Source: F1-60-MAGs027 sp044344715
Lineage (GTDB): Bacteria > Actinomycetota > Acidimicrobiia > Acidimicrobiales > Ilumatobacteraceae
Direction of reading: 5' to 3'
Length of the DNA: 40,422 nt
Assembly: GCA_044344715.1 (NCBI GenBank)
Contig: JBIJCI010000008.1
Span: 1-40,422 of the forward strand
Numbering within the stretch: the stretch's first letter is position 1; every line of letters begins with the position of its first letter. The position numbers and the translations under genes are program-made. Below are positions 1-7,701 of this stretch, one piece after another. The notes under the pieces were generated by a model. It did no database searches, was not told the origin of the DNA, and was given only the letters and a program-made list of their open reading frames with translations.

Positions 1-60
1 GCGTGATGTCTAGGGACTCCCCGTAGGGGTGAATCGTCGCGTTGGGGAGGGGGATTGCCC

Positions 61-1146
61 TTAGTCGTCGAGGACTTCGTAGCGCCGACGAGCGAGGCGC
101 CAACCATGCTGGGTTCGTTCGTAGCGGTCGTGCAGGACCGCGATCCGCGCACCGAGCGCACCGCTGGCTCGTTGGTAACGCTCGGTCACGGTGATTCGTC
201 CGGTGGCGGTGCCACCCGCTTCGTCGGCGGCAAAGAGCACGACCTCGGGACTCTGCAGCGTCCAGCGATCGGCGGAGTAGTGCTTGGCGAAGAGCGTCTG
301 TAGCTGTTCGCTACCCCGCGCCTGCCCTCCGTCGGGCATCACGATCTCGCCGGTGGCCGTCCAGAAACTCACCCACGTCGAACCGTCACCCCGAAGTTGT
401 GCGTCCGCAAGTGCCGCCAGGAGCTGTCGGAGCGCTGCATCAGTGATTGCGGTAGGTGCCGCCCCCTTGGCCGAATCGTCGGCCGGGGAGTGTGCCGCGA
501 CCGCAGGGCGGGACGTAGTTGGCTTTGCGGTGCGGCGACCCTCACGGATGTCATCGGGCGATAATCCAGTCTCGAACGCCGCCTGGGCCCGCAACGTTCG
601 CATGAGTTCCTTGCGCTTTACGACGCCCTCGTGAGCGGCGAATTGCACCGCCAGTCCGTCGATCATCGCGGTGATTCGAACGGCGGACTGCCTCGGTTGG
701 TCGCAACGGAACTCGCCGGTTTCGTTGCCCCGACGAAGCACCCGCTCCAGGAATGCGATGGACTGTTCATCCAATTGCTGGCTGATGCTCTTCATCAGCG
801 GATTGCGGAGAGCCTCACCCCACGCATCGATCCAGAGCATCCACTCGACGTCGTCGCTACCCTCCGGGACGTAGCTCTCGATCAGTCGCCAGAGCTGGGC
901 GGTTGCGGTTTGACCCAATTCGATGTCACGCTCCATCTCCGCAAGATCCTTGCGCGAGTAGTACTCGAAGGCAGCCGCGAGGAGGGCTTCCTTGCTGTCG
1001 AAGTGGTAGTGAATGAGGCTGTTCGAAACGTTCAGTCGTTTGGCCACATCGGCCACGCGGGTTCCGGCGAAACCACGCTCGATGACCACCTCACACGTGG
1101 CCTCCAGGATCTCGACCCGGCGCGCTTCGACGGCGAACTTCTTCAC
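61..1146 (-). CDS. TetR-family regulator with C-terminal SnoaL-like domain
   Basis: This 361-aa protein joins two parts. Residues about 1-200 are a TetR/AcrR repressor: a helix-turn-helix region with the typical RVADVAKRLNVSNSLIHYHF stretch, followed by a helical ligand-binding domain. After a Pro/Ala/Ser-rich linker (about 205-235), residues about 235-361 resemble a SnoaL/NTF2-like fold (WVSFWTATGEIVMPDG, then the WRLARRRYEV end). The frame stays open further upstream, but I chose GTG at 1146 because a TATTGT -10 hexamer ends 6 nt before it and homology to TetR begins there. It is divergent from the heme A synthase gene, so autoregulation or control of that gene is possible. The ligand is unknown. 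The TetR call is firm; the SnoaL-like call is moderate. Confidence 0.85.
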   Translation of the reverse strand: MKKFAVEARRVEILEATCEVVIERGFAGTRVADVAKRLNVSNSLIHYHFDSKEALLAAAFEYYSRKDLAEMERDIELGQTATAQLWRLIESYVPEGSDDVEWMLWIDAWGEALRNPLMKSISQQLDEQSIAFLERVLRRGNETGEFRCDQPRQSAVRITAMIDGLAVQFAAHEGVVKRKELMRTLRAQAAFETGLSPDDIREGRRTAKPTTSRPAVAAHSPADDSAKGAAPTAITDAALRQLLAALADAQLRGDGSTWVSFWTATGEIVMPDGGQARGSEQLQTLFAKHYSADRWTLQSPEVVLFAADEAGGTATGRITVTERYQRASGALGARIAVLHDRYERTQHGWRLARRRYEVLDD

Positions 1147-1152
1147 GTGGTG

Positions 1153-1158
1153 ACAATA
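1153..1158 (-). promoter_or_regulatory. -10 element of tetR-like gene (leaderless)
   Basis: TATTGT read on the minus strand, followed by 6 nt and the GTG start at 1146. This spacing fits a leaderless transcript beginning at or next to the start codon. No clear -35 box is visible. Confidence 0.55.
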
Positions 1159-1207
1159 CTCACCGTTCGACCCGCCGAACATCGTGCCCAGCGTTGGCGC
1201 GAGTGCG

Positions 1208-1213
1208 TAGCGT
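1208..1213 (+). promoter_or_regulatory. possible -10 element of ctaA-like gene
   Basis: TAGCGT lies 9 nt before the ATG at 1223. It is the same hexamer as the one before lepB. The spacing is slightly long for a leaderless start, so this is tentative. Confidence 0.35.
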
Positions 1214-1222
1214 CGGATACCG

Positions 1223-2203
1223 ATGCGAAGTACGAGTGTCGGCCCACGACGGGGTCTCTCGACGGGCCGTTTCAAGGTCATCGCCTGGTCGGCGTTCGTG
1301 TCGCTCTACGTCATCATCATCACCGGATCGCTGGTGCGACTCACGGGATCGGGACTCGGCTGCGTCGATTGGCCGGCTTGCAACGAGGAACGCTTCGTCG
1401 ACGTCTCGACTCCCCATGCGGCGATCGAACAGTTGAACAGGCTCTTCACCGGCGTCGTTGCCGCCAGCGTCATCGCAGCAATGGTTGCGGCCCTCTTCGT
1501 GGAGCCTCGCTCTGTGCGTGTGGTCAGACTGGCGATGCTCCTCGTCGCCGGAACGGTGGGGCAGGTCGTGCTCGGAGGCATCGTGGTGCTCACGGGACTG
1601 CACCCCTTGGCCAACATGGGGCACTTCCTGCTTTCCATCGCACTCATGACCTGGGCGTTCTGGCTCGTCGATGCCATTGCTACGCGGGCGGTCGTTGACA
1701 CCCGAACGAACTGGGGGCTGAAGTCCTGGTCACTGCAGGCAGGCCAGCGGGTGGTCACGCTCAGCCGCATCGTCGTGGCCCTGACCGTCGTCGCCATCGT
1801 CACCGGCACCGTCGTCACGGGCACCGGACCGCATGCCGGCGACGAAACCTCGCCCCGATTCGGGTTCGACATTTCCGACGTTGCGCGGCTTCATGGGGCT
1901 TCGGTGGTATCGGTCATCATGCTGTCCCTCGCGCTCGGCATCGTCCTACGTCGGGACGGGGCTGATCGGGCGGTACAGAATGCATTCGAAGCGTTCCTGT
2001 TCCTCGCCGTACTGCAGGGCGGTATCGGCTACCTCCAGTACTTCACCGGTGTACCCGTGCCGCTGGTCGCCGTTCACATCGCACTCAGCGTCGCGGTCTG
2101 GTTGGCGGCCCTGAATCTTTCGATCACCTCCGCACGTCACGGCCACCCCGACGACAAAGCCGGGCAAGGCCTCCCGCCCGCCCACGGAGGTGTGGCAGAC
2201 TAA
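1223..2203 (+). CDS. ctaA: heme A synthase, COX15/CtaA family
   Basis: This 326-aa integral membrane protein has about eight predicted helices in two similar halves. CtaA converts heme O to heme A for cytochrome c oxidase. The N-terminal half carries GSGLGCVDWPAC, with a Cys pair (C47, C53) in the first external loop as in the two-cysteine class of CtaA. Candidate heme-ligand histidines are H134 (NMGHF), H224 (RLHGAS) and H285 (AVHIALS). The family's first conserved His, in an ExxHR motif, appears here as E69-Q-L-N72-R, with Asn instead of His. The start is ATG 1223. The stop lies 4 nt before the livH ATG, so the two may share a transcript. No other cytochrome oxidase gene is in the window. 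Confidence 0.85.
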   Translation: MRSTSVGPRRGLSTGRFKVIAWSAFVSLYVIIITGSLVRLTGSGLGCVDWPACNEERFVDVSTPHAAIEQLNRLFTGVVAASVIAAMVAALFVEPRSVRVVRLAMLLVAGTVGQVVLGGIVVLTGLHPLANMGHFLLSIALMTWAFWLVDAIATRAVVDTRTNWGLKSWSLQAGQRVVTLSRIVVALTVVAIVTGTVVTGTGPHAGDETSPRFGFDISDVARLHGASVVSVIMLSLALGIVLRRDGADRAVQNAFEAFLFLAVLQGGIGYLQYFTGVPVPLVAVHIALSVAVWLAALNLSITSARHGHPDDKAGQGLPPAHGGVAD

Positions 2204-2207
2204 TCGG

Positions 2208-3566
2208 ATGCCGAAGGGGACGGGGCGCACCTGGACGACCGTCTTCCTGGTGTTGCTCGGCCTCGGCGGCGGATCGCAGGCTGCACACGCCCAGGTGTCG
2301 GACGACCTCGGTGTGATCGGCCAGTTGCAGTACCAGGACGCCGGCGGAGCAAAGGTGGCGGTGGCCGGAGTCGACCTGTCAATCGACGACGTCGGCGGTG
2401 CCACCACGGATCAGGATGGGAGTTTCCGGATTCCGGTTCCCGGCCCCGGCGAGTACACGATCAACATCGACGTCGCCACCCTGCCGGCCGGTGTCGGGCT
2501 ACGCGATGCGGAACGTACGTCGCTCCAGGTCATCGTGAGCGAGAACGTCGATCAGCGGATCATCTTCCCCTTGGTGTTGGCTGGGGCCGACAACGCTGCG
2601 GCTGCGACGTCGGAGTCGGAGTCGGAAGGCAACTGGTCCGTGCGCAGGGTAAGTCAGTTGACGCTCGAGGGACTGAAACTCGGTTTGTACCTCGCAATGG
2701 CGGCGATCGGCTTGTCGCTCATCTTCGGGACCACCGGGCTGGTCAACTTCGCGCACGCCGAACTGGTCACATGGGGCGCACTCATGGCGTACTTCTTCAA
2801 CATCTACGGGTTGGTCGGCATGTTCGGATTCTTCGCCGGCTGGCCCGCCCCGTTCGGCAGCGGTGTGAACTTCATCCTCGCCACCGTCCTGAGCGTGGTG
2901 ATGGGCGGCGTAATGGGTTACCTCGTCAACAGGGTGGTCTTCCGGACGGCACGCAATCGGGCCGTCTCGTTGCTCGCACAGATGGTGATGACCATCGGAC
3001 TTTCGATCCTCCTGCGGTACGTGTTCCTGTACTACTTCGGTGGCAGGTACCGCTCGTACGGCGATTACTCCTCGCAGCGGGCGAACCGATTCCTCGGCAT
3101 GGAACTCACCACCCGTGATTCGATTGCGATGCTCGTCTCGGTCATCATCCTGGTTGGTGTCGGAATCGGCCTCACGCGAACCCGAACCGGGCGAGCGATG
3201 CGTGCGGTGAGCGACAACAAGGATCTGGCCGAATCCTCTGGTATCGACGTCGAGAAGGTCATCTCCCAGGTGTGGATCTTCGGTGGTGCGCTGGCGGCAC
3301 TGGCTGGATCCTTCCTCGGATTCGACCAGATCAAGTGGGATCTCGGAACTCGAATCCTGCTGCTCGTCTTCGCCGCCGTCACGCTCGGGGGCCTCGGTAC
3401 CGCGTTCGGAGCGCTCGTCGGGGCGTTGATCGTCGGCATTGCCATCAACTGGTCGACCCTCATCATCGACAGTGAACTGAAGAACCTGACCGCCCTCGTG
3501 GTGCTGATCCTTGCGCTGCTCCTGCGACCCCAGGGCATTCTCGGCCGCAAACAGAGGATCGGCTAA
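2208..3566 (+). CDS. livH: branched-chain amino acid ABC transporter permease (LivH) with extracytoplasmic N-terminal domain
   Basis: This 452-aa protein has a typical LivH permease core from about residue 150 to the end (about eight membrane segments, GLVNFAHAELVTWG near the start). Ahead of it sits an unusual extension: a cleavable-looking signal peptide (residues 1-28, ending AHA-Q), then a beta-rich domain of about 95 residues resembling carboxypeptidase-regulatory/CNA-B-like folds (GVDLSIDDVGGATTDQDGSF, then GEYTINIDV), then a Ser/Glu linker (about 126-142). Normal LivH proteins are about 290-310 aa. I prefer ATG 2208; a GTG at 2190 overlaps ctaA but lies in its GGAGG sequence. livM follows 2 nt after the stop. 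The transported substrate cannot be read from sequence. Confidence 0.88.
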   Translation: MPKGTGRTWTTVFLVLLGLGGGSQAAHAQVSDDLGVIGQLQYQDAGGAKVAVAGVDLSIDDVGGATTDQDGSFRIPVPGPGEYTINIDVATLPAGVGLRDAERTSLQVIVSENVDQRIIFPLVLAGADNAAAATSESESEGNWSVRRVSQLTLEGLKLGLYLAMAAIGLSLIFGTTGLVNFAHAELVTWGALMAYFFNIYGLVGMFGFFAGWPAPFGSGVNFILATVLSVVMGGVMGYLVNRVVFRTARNRAVSLLAQMVMTIGLSILLRYVFLYYFGGRYRSYGDYSSQRANRFLGMELTTRDSIAMLVSVIILVGVGIGLTRTRTGRAMRAVSDNKDLAESSGIDVEKVISQVWIFGGALAALAGSFLGFDQIKWDLGTRILLLVFAAVTLGGLGTAFGALVGALIVGIAINWSTLIIDSELKNLTALVVLILALLLRPQGILGRKQRIG

Positions 3567-3568
3567 CC

Positions 3569-4573
3569 ATGGATTGGGGCTTCATCCTCGAACGGTCGTT
3601 CTCCGCGATGATCGGTCCGGAAGTCATGATCTATGCGCTCGCCGCCGTCGGACTCAACGTTCACTTCGGATACACGGGCCTCATGAACTTCGGCCAGGTT
3701 GGATTCATGGCGGCCGGTGCCTACGGAGTCGGGGTCACGGTCTTCTGGCTCGACTGGAGTTTCTGGATTGGCATCGTCTTCGTATTCGTGTATGCGGCGG
3801 TGCTGGCCCTGCTTCTCGGCAGACCTACGCTCCGGTTGAGGGCCGACTATCTCGGGCTCGTCACGATCGCAGCATCGGAGACGATCCGCCTCCTTGCCCG
3901 GTCGCGCGTCATGAAGCCGGTAACCGGCGGTGTCGAAGGCATCGACAAGTTCGCCGAACCCTTCTTCAACCTCAGCCCGTTCCAACTCGGCGCCTTCTAT
4001 TCGTTCGGGCCGTTCAAGTACCTCGGTCGTGACGTCTGGGTCCTGATGGTGGGCTGGACGCTCCTGATCCTCGTGACGCTGATGGTTCAGCAGTTGATGC
4101 GCTCGCCCTGGGGACGCACCCTGCGCGCCATCCGCGAGGATGAGGACGCCGCGCGGGCGCTCGGCAAGAACGCGTACTACTACAAGATGCAGTCTTTGAT
4201 GCTCGGAGGCATGATCGGTGCCCTGGCCGGACTCATCCAGGTGGTGCAAAAGTCGTCGGTGCAGGCCGACACCTTCAATCCCGTGATTACCTTCACCATC
4301 TGGACGATCCTGATCATCGGTGGTCCCGGTCGGGTGTGGTCGCCGATCGTGGGATCGTCCATCTACTGGACGCTCATCGTCTTCGTGGAGAACACCCTGC
4401 GCCAGCTCCCTCCCGGTGCACGCGACACCCTGGAGCGGACCGTCGACTTGTCCGACTTCAACATCGGGATGCTGCGCTTCATGATCGTCGGAACGGGCTT
4501 GTTGTTGCTCGCGCGCTACCGTCCCCAGGGAATCTTCGGATCACGAGAGGAGATGGCCCTTGACCGCCGCTGA
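3569..4573 (+). CDS. livM: branched-chain amino acid ABC transporter permease (LivM)
   Basis: This is the 334-aa second permease of the transporter and pairs with LivH in the inner membrane. It has about nine hydrophobic segments, the LivM-like N-terminal stretch (LNVHFGYTGLMNFGQVGFMA) and the cytoplasmic coupling loop (RSPWGRTLRAIREDEDAARALG) that contacts the ATPases. Length is normal for the family. ATG lies 2 nt after the livH stop, and the 3' end overlaps the livG start by 14 nt, so translation of the operon is tightly coupled. Confidence 0.93.
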   Translation: MDWGFILERSFSAMIGPEVMIYALAAVGLNVHFGYTGLMNFGQVGFMAAGAYGVGVTVFWLDWSFWIGIVFVFVYAAVLALLLGRPTLRLRADYLGLVTIAASETIRLLARSRVMKPVTGGVEGIDKFAEPFFNLSPFQLGAFYSFGPFKYLGRDVWVLMVGWTLLILVTLMVQQLMRSPWGRTLRAIREDEDAARALGKNAYYYKMQSLMLGGMIGALAGLIQVVQKSSVQADTFNPVITFTIWTILIIGGPGRVWSPIVGSSIYWTLIVFVENTLRQLPPGARDTLERTVDLSDFNIGMLRFMIVGTGLLLLARYRPQGIFGSREEMALDRR

Positions 4574-5363
4574 CACCCCGATCATCACCGCCAACGGCGT
4601 CGTGAAGTCGTTCGGCGGACTGCGGGCTGTCGATGTTGAACGGCTCGAGATTCGTCGCAACAAGATCACCGCACTCATCGGCCCCAATGGCGCAGGAAAG
4701 ACGACGTTCTTCAACCTGCTCACCGGATTCGACCAGGTGGACGAAGGGACCATCACGCTCGACGGTGAGGACATCACCGGCACCCCACCCCACCGCCTGG
4801 CGGCAAAGGGGATGGTTCGAACCTTCCAACTGACGAAGGCCCTCGCAAAACTCTCCACGATCGAGAACATGAAGCTCGGGGCGCTGAACCAACTCGGCGA
4901 GAAGTTCTGGGCCGCCCTGATTCCCGGATCGTGGTCGCGACAGGAACGCGAGATCGAAGCGCGGGCCGATGCCATCCTCGAGCGATTCAACCTCACCCAC
5001 ATGCGGGACGAATACGCCGGCACGATGTCGGGCGGTCAGCGCAAGTTGCTCGAGATGGCGCGGGCCCTCATGACCGAGCCACGGGTGGTCATGCTCGACG
5101 AACCAATGGCCGGTGTCAACCCGGCCCTGGCCCAGAGCCTGCTCGAGCTCATCAAGCAGCTGCCCGCCGAGGGTCGCACCGTCATCTTCGTCGAGCACAA
5201 CATGGACGTCGTCCAGGAGATCTCCGACTGGGTGGTCGTCATGGCCGAAGGCCGCATCATCGCCGAAGGCACACCTGCGGAGATCAAGCGCAACAAGGCC
5301 GTCGTCGACGCGTACCTGGGTGCCCACCATGGTGAGGACCTATCGAAGGTGGAGCTCTCGTGA
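4560..5363 (+). CDS. livG: branched-chain amino acid ABC transporter ATP-binding protein (LivG)
   Basis: This 267-aa ABC ATPase has Walker A GPNGAGKTT, signature MSGGQ, Walker B VVMLDEP with the LivG-type continuation MAGVNP, and the H-loop VEHNMD. It supplies ATP hydrolysis for the LivHM permeases together with LivF. The start is TTG at 4560, inside the end of livM, preceded by GAGAGGAGA at a usable spacing; no ATG or GTG upstream fits better. The 3' end overlaps livF by 4 nt (GTGA). Confidence 0.93.
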   Translation: MTAADTPIITANGVVKSFGGLRAVDVERLEIRRNKITALIGPNGAGKTTFFNLLTGFDQVDEGTITLDGEDITGTPPHRLAAKGMVRTFQLTKALAKLSTIENMKLGALNQLGEKFWAALIPGSWSRQEREIEARADAILERFNLTHMRDEYAGTMSGGQRKLLEMARALMTEPRVVMLDEPMAGVNPALAQSLLELIKQLPAEGRTVIFVEHNMDVVQEISDWVVVMAEGRIIAEGTPAEIKRNKAVVDAYLGAHHGEDLSKVELS

Positions 5364-6085
5364 CGGCTACGGTGCTGCTCGAAGCCAAGGACGTCACCGC
5401 CGGATACACGCCCGGTGTGAACATCCTCACCAACTGCTCCCTCACGCTGAACAAGGGTGAGATCGTCGGAATCATCGGCCCCAACGGGGCGGGGAAGAGC
5501 ACCCTGCTGAAGGCGCTCTTTGGTCTCCTCGCCGTGCAGTCGGGGACCATCACGCACCGCGGCGAATCCATCGTGGGTCGTCACGCCCACGAGCTCGTGG
5601 AGCGGGGGATCGGCTACGTGCCGCAGCGCGACAACGTCTTCCCGTCGTTGACCGTCATGGAGAACCTCGAGATGGGGATCTACCTGGCACCCAAGCAATT
5701 CCGCGAGCGTGCCGACTTCGTTCAGTCGATGTTTCCGCGCCTTGCAGAGCGTCGCAATCAACGCGCCGGCTCCCTTTCCGGCGGGGAACGCCAGATGCTT
5801 GCGATGGGTCGTGCGCTGATGATGAATCCCGAGGTCGTATTGCTCGATGAGCCCTCGGCCGGTCTGTCACCGGTGTTGCAGGACCAAGTATTCGTACGGA
5901 CCCGCGAAATCAACAAGGCCGGTGTCTCGGTCGTGATGGTCGAGCAGAACGCCCGTCGGTGCCTGCAGATCTGCGACCGTGGGTACGTCCTCGATCAAGG
6001 GACCAACGCTTACACCGGTTCAGGTGACAATCTGTTGCACGACCCGAAAGTCATCGAGCTCTATCTCGGCACGCTCGCGTCGTAA
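5360..6085 (+). CDS. livF: branched-chain amino acid ABC transporter ATP-binding protein (LivF)
   Basis: This 241-aa ABC ATPase is the second nucleotide-binding subunit of the transporter. It has Walker A GPNGAGKST, signature LSGGE, Walker B VVLLDEP followed by SAGLSP, and H-loop VEQNARR, all of LivF type. The GTG start overlaps the livG stop (GTGA). It is the last gene of the operon; its final codons form part of the first unit of a 19-bp tandem repeat. Confidence 0.93.
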   Translation: MTATVLLEAKDVTAGYTPGVNILTNCSLTLNKGEIVGIIGPNGAGKSTLLKALFGLLAVQSGTITHRGESIVGRHAHELVERGIGYVPQRDNVFPSLTVMENLEMGIYLAPKQFRERADFVQSMFPRLAERRNQRAGSLSGGERQMLAMGRALMMNPEVVLLDEPSAGLSPVLQDQVFVRTREINKAGVSVVMVEQNARRCLQICDRGYVLDQGTNAYTGSGDNLLHDPKVIELYLGTLAS

Positions 6086-6208
6086 CCAACGTCGCGCATC
6101 GAGACCAGCCTCGCCCGTCGGAGCGAAACCCGCGCGTCGTAGCGAAGTCGGCGCGTCGTAACCAACGTCGCGCGTCGTAACGAGCTCCGTGCATCGCCGC
6201 CTCAAGCC
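6076..6208. repeat. 19-bp degenerate tandem repeat, about 7 units
   Basis: Seven consecutive 19-nt blocks start at 6076, 6095, 6114, 6133, 6152, 6171 and 6190. Blocks 1 and 5 are identical (CGCGTCGTAACCAACGTCG); blocks 4 and 6 are close variants and blocks 2, 3 and 7 more diverged, all keeping TCG in phase at positions 5-7. The array begins inside the last codons of livF (the stop is in block 1) and ends before the terminator. There are no spacers, so it is not CRISPR. Confidence 0.75.
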
Positions 6209-6226
6209 GCTCGTCAAGCCGGCGGT

Positions 6227-6263
6227 ACAAAAGAAAAGCCCCGCCCGGTTTCCCGGGCGGGGC
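6227..6263 (-). terminator. strong intrinsic terminator between convergent livF and binding-protein genes
   Basis: A perfect 11-bp G+C stem (6238-6248 with 6253-6263) closes a TTTC loop. Read on the minus strand it is followed by TTTTCTTTTGT, a good U-tract, so it ends the binding-protein gene. Read on the plus strand it could also stop the liv operon, but only a weak CTTCCTGT follows. Confidence 0.9.
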
Positions 6264-6283
6264 CTTCCTGTACTGAGACGAAC

Positions 6284-7555
6284 TCAGCTCGCGAAGACGT
6301 ACTTGTCCAGCGAGGTGTCTGCACCGGCCGCACCGTAGGTGATGATGCGGAACGAGGCAGCGGCGGGCTCACCGGCATCGACGAACTCGTACGGTCCACC
6401 AAGACCGTCGTAGTCGATGTCGGCACCGGCCTGGACCAGCGCGAGGCACGACGCGTAGTCGGTGCACTTCTCGCCGTCCTTGGTGACGCCGTTGATCTGG
6501 GCACCGATGGAAACGCCGTCGGCGCAACCAGCGATCTCTGCCGCAAGGGCCGAAATCACGATTGCGTCGTAGGTCTCTGCGCCGTAGTCGTAGACGCCGT
6601 CAACACCTGCTGCATCGAGGCGGGCCGTGAACTCCGAGATCGACGAAAGGTCGACCGAGGGCACGGTGCCCTTGATACCGGCAAGGATCGAAGCATCGTC
6701 GACGAGCTTGTCGAGACCGCTGATGTTTCCGTCAACGCCGTAGACCTTCTTTGCGGTCGGTCCGACGCCACGCTCGTGCATGGTCGAAAGGATCGTGCCC
6801 GACTCCTCGAAGCCGATCACAACGACGGCATCGGGATTGGCAGCGACGACCTTGTCGACTTCAGCGTCGAAGGTGTCGGTCTCCGGTGCGTAGGCGAGGA
6901 ACTCGCTCACGGTGCCACCGGACGACTCAAAGTTGGCCTTGAATGCGTCGGCAAGACCCTGACCGTACGACTCCTGGCGGAACAGCACAGCGGCAGTCGC
7001 GGCGCCTTCCTCGATCACGAGGTTGGCGAGCACGCGGCCCTGGAGCAGGTCCGACGGAGCGGTGCGGAAGTAGAGGCCATTGTCGGCGTACTCCGTGAAG
7101 TCCGGCGAGGTGTTGGCGGGCGAGAACTGCACCACACCAGCTGACGTGATCTTGTCGATCACGGTCTTCGACACGGCCGAAGAGGCCGCACCGACGATCA
7201 CCTGCGCGCCGGCTGCAAGCAGACGGTCGACTTCGGTGTTGGCAAGGTCGGTGGACGTGTCGCCCGAGTCACCCTGATTGATGACCGCTGGGTTACCGAG
7301 CACGCCGCCGGCTGCGTTGATGTCTTCCACCGCGAATCCGGACGCCGCGATTTCCGGCGGTCCAAGGAATGCGAGGGATCCGGTCACCGGAAGGATGGTT
7401 CCGATGTTGAGGGTGGTTACTGCGCAGTCCGACGCGGATGCATCGGTCTCTTCAGTGACCTCCTCGGTCGCCGCATCGTCGCCGCCGCAGGCCGCGAGCA
7501 CGAGTGCTCCGGCTGCAACGAGCGCGCCGAGGCGACGCTTGTTGGATGTCTTCAT
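6284..7555 (-). CDS. ABC transporter substrate-binding lipoprotein, LivK type
   Basis: This 423-aa protein is the extracytoplasmic binding component expected for the neighbouring LivHMGF transporter. A lipoprotein signal peptide (residues 1-22, lipobox LAAC, lipidated C23) precedes an acidic linker and a periplasmic-binding type I fold (NIGTILPVTGSLAFLGPPEI near the start, then VIVGAASSAVS and the FSPANTSPDF region). Such proteins bind branched-chain amino acids or other small organic ligands; the ligand here is undetermined. It is convergent to livF rather than in the operon. The ATG is preceded by GGGGGAGAAACAACCA, a clear ribosome binding site, on a leader that carries a hairpin. Confidence 0.92.
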   Translation of the reverse strand: MKTSNKRRLGALVAAGALVLAACGGDDAATEEVTEETDASASDCAVTTLNIGTILPVTGSLAFLGPPEIAASGFAVEDINAAGGVLGNPAVINQGDSGDTSTDLANTEVDRLLAAGAQVIVGAASSAVSKTVIDKITSAGVVQFSPANTSPDFTEYADNGLYFRTAPSDLLQGRVLANLVIEEGAATAAVLFRQESYGQGLADAFKANFESSGGTVSEFLAYAPETDTFDAEVDKVVAANPDAVVVIGFEESGTILSTMHERGVGPTAKKVYGVDGNISGLDKLVDDASILAGIKGTVPSVDLSSISEFTARLDAAGVDGVYDYGAETYDAIVISALAAEIAGCADGVSIGAQINGVTKDGEKCTDYASCLALVQAGADIDYDGLGGPYEFVDAGEPAAASFRIITYGAAGADTSLDKYVFAS

Positions 7556-7578
7556 TGGTTGTTTCTCCCCCTAGGAGT

Positions 7579-7599
7579 GGGGCGGTATCGGACCGCCCC
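7579..7599 (-). promoter_or_regulatory. hairpin in the 5' leader of the binding-protein gene
   Basis: A perfect 8-bp inverted repeat (7579-7586 with 7592-7599) with a 5-nt loop sits 24-44 nt upstream of the ATG at 7555. It has no U-tract on the minus strand. It may be an RNA stem in the leader, an operator, or a weak terminator of tsaC. Confidence 0.45.
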
Positions 7600-7701
7600 T
7601 ATTGGGTCCCGTCAGGCTACAACGACGAATCGCCCGAAATCCCGACGTTTCGCATGAGTTTCGGGGTGGAGAGGGTCACAGAACGATCCGATCAACCCGA
7701 G

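Noticed and set aside
16..30. Small CCCC-GTA-GGGG inverted repeat just after the end of the TetR gene, as a terminator
   Set aside because: Only 4 bp of pairing and no U-tract on the minus strand.
6076..6208. CRISPR array
   Set aside because: Units are directly adjacent with no spacers, short and degenerate, and there are no cas genes.
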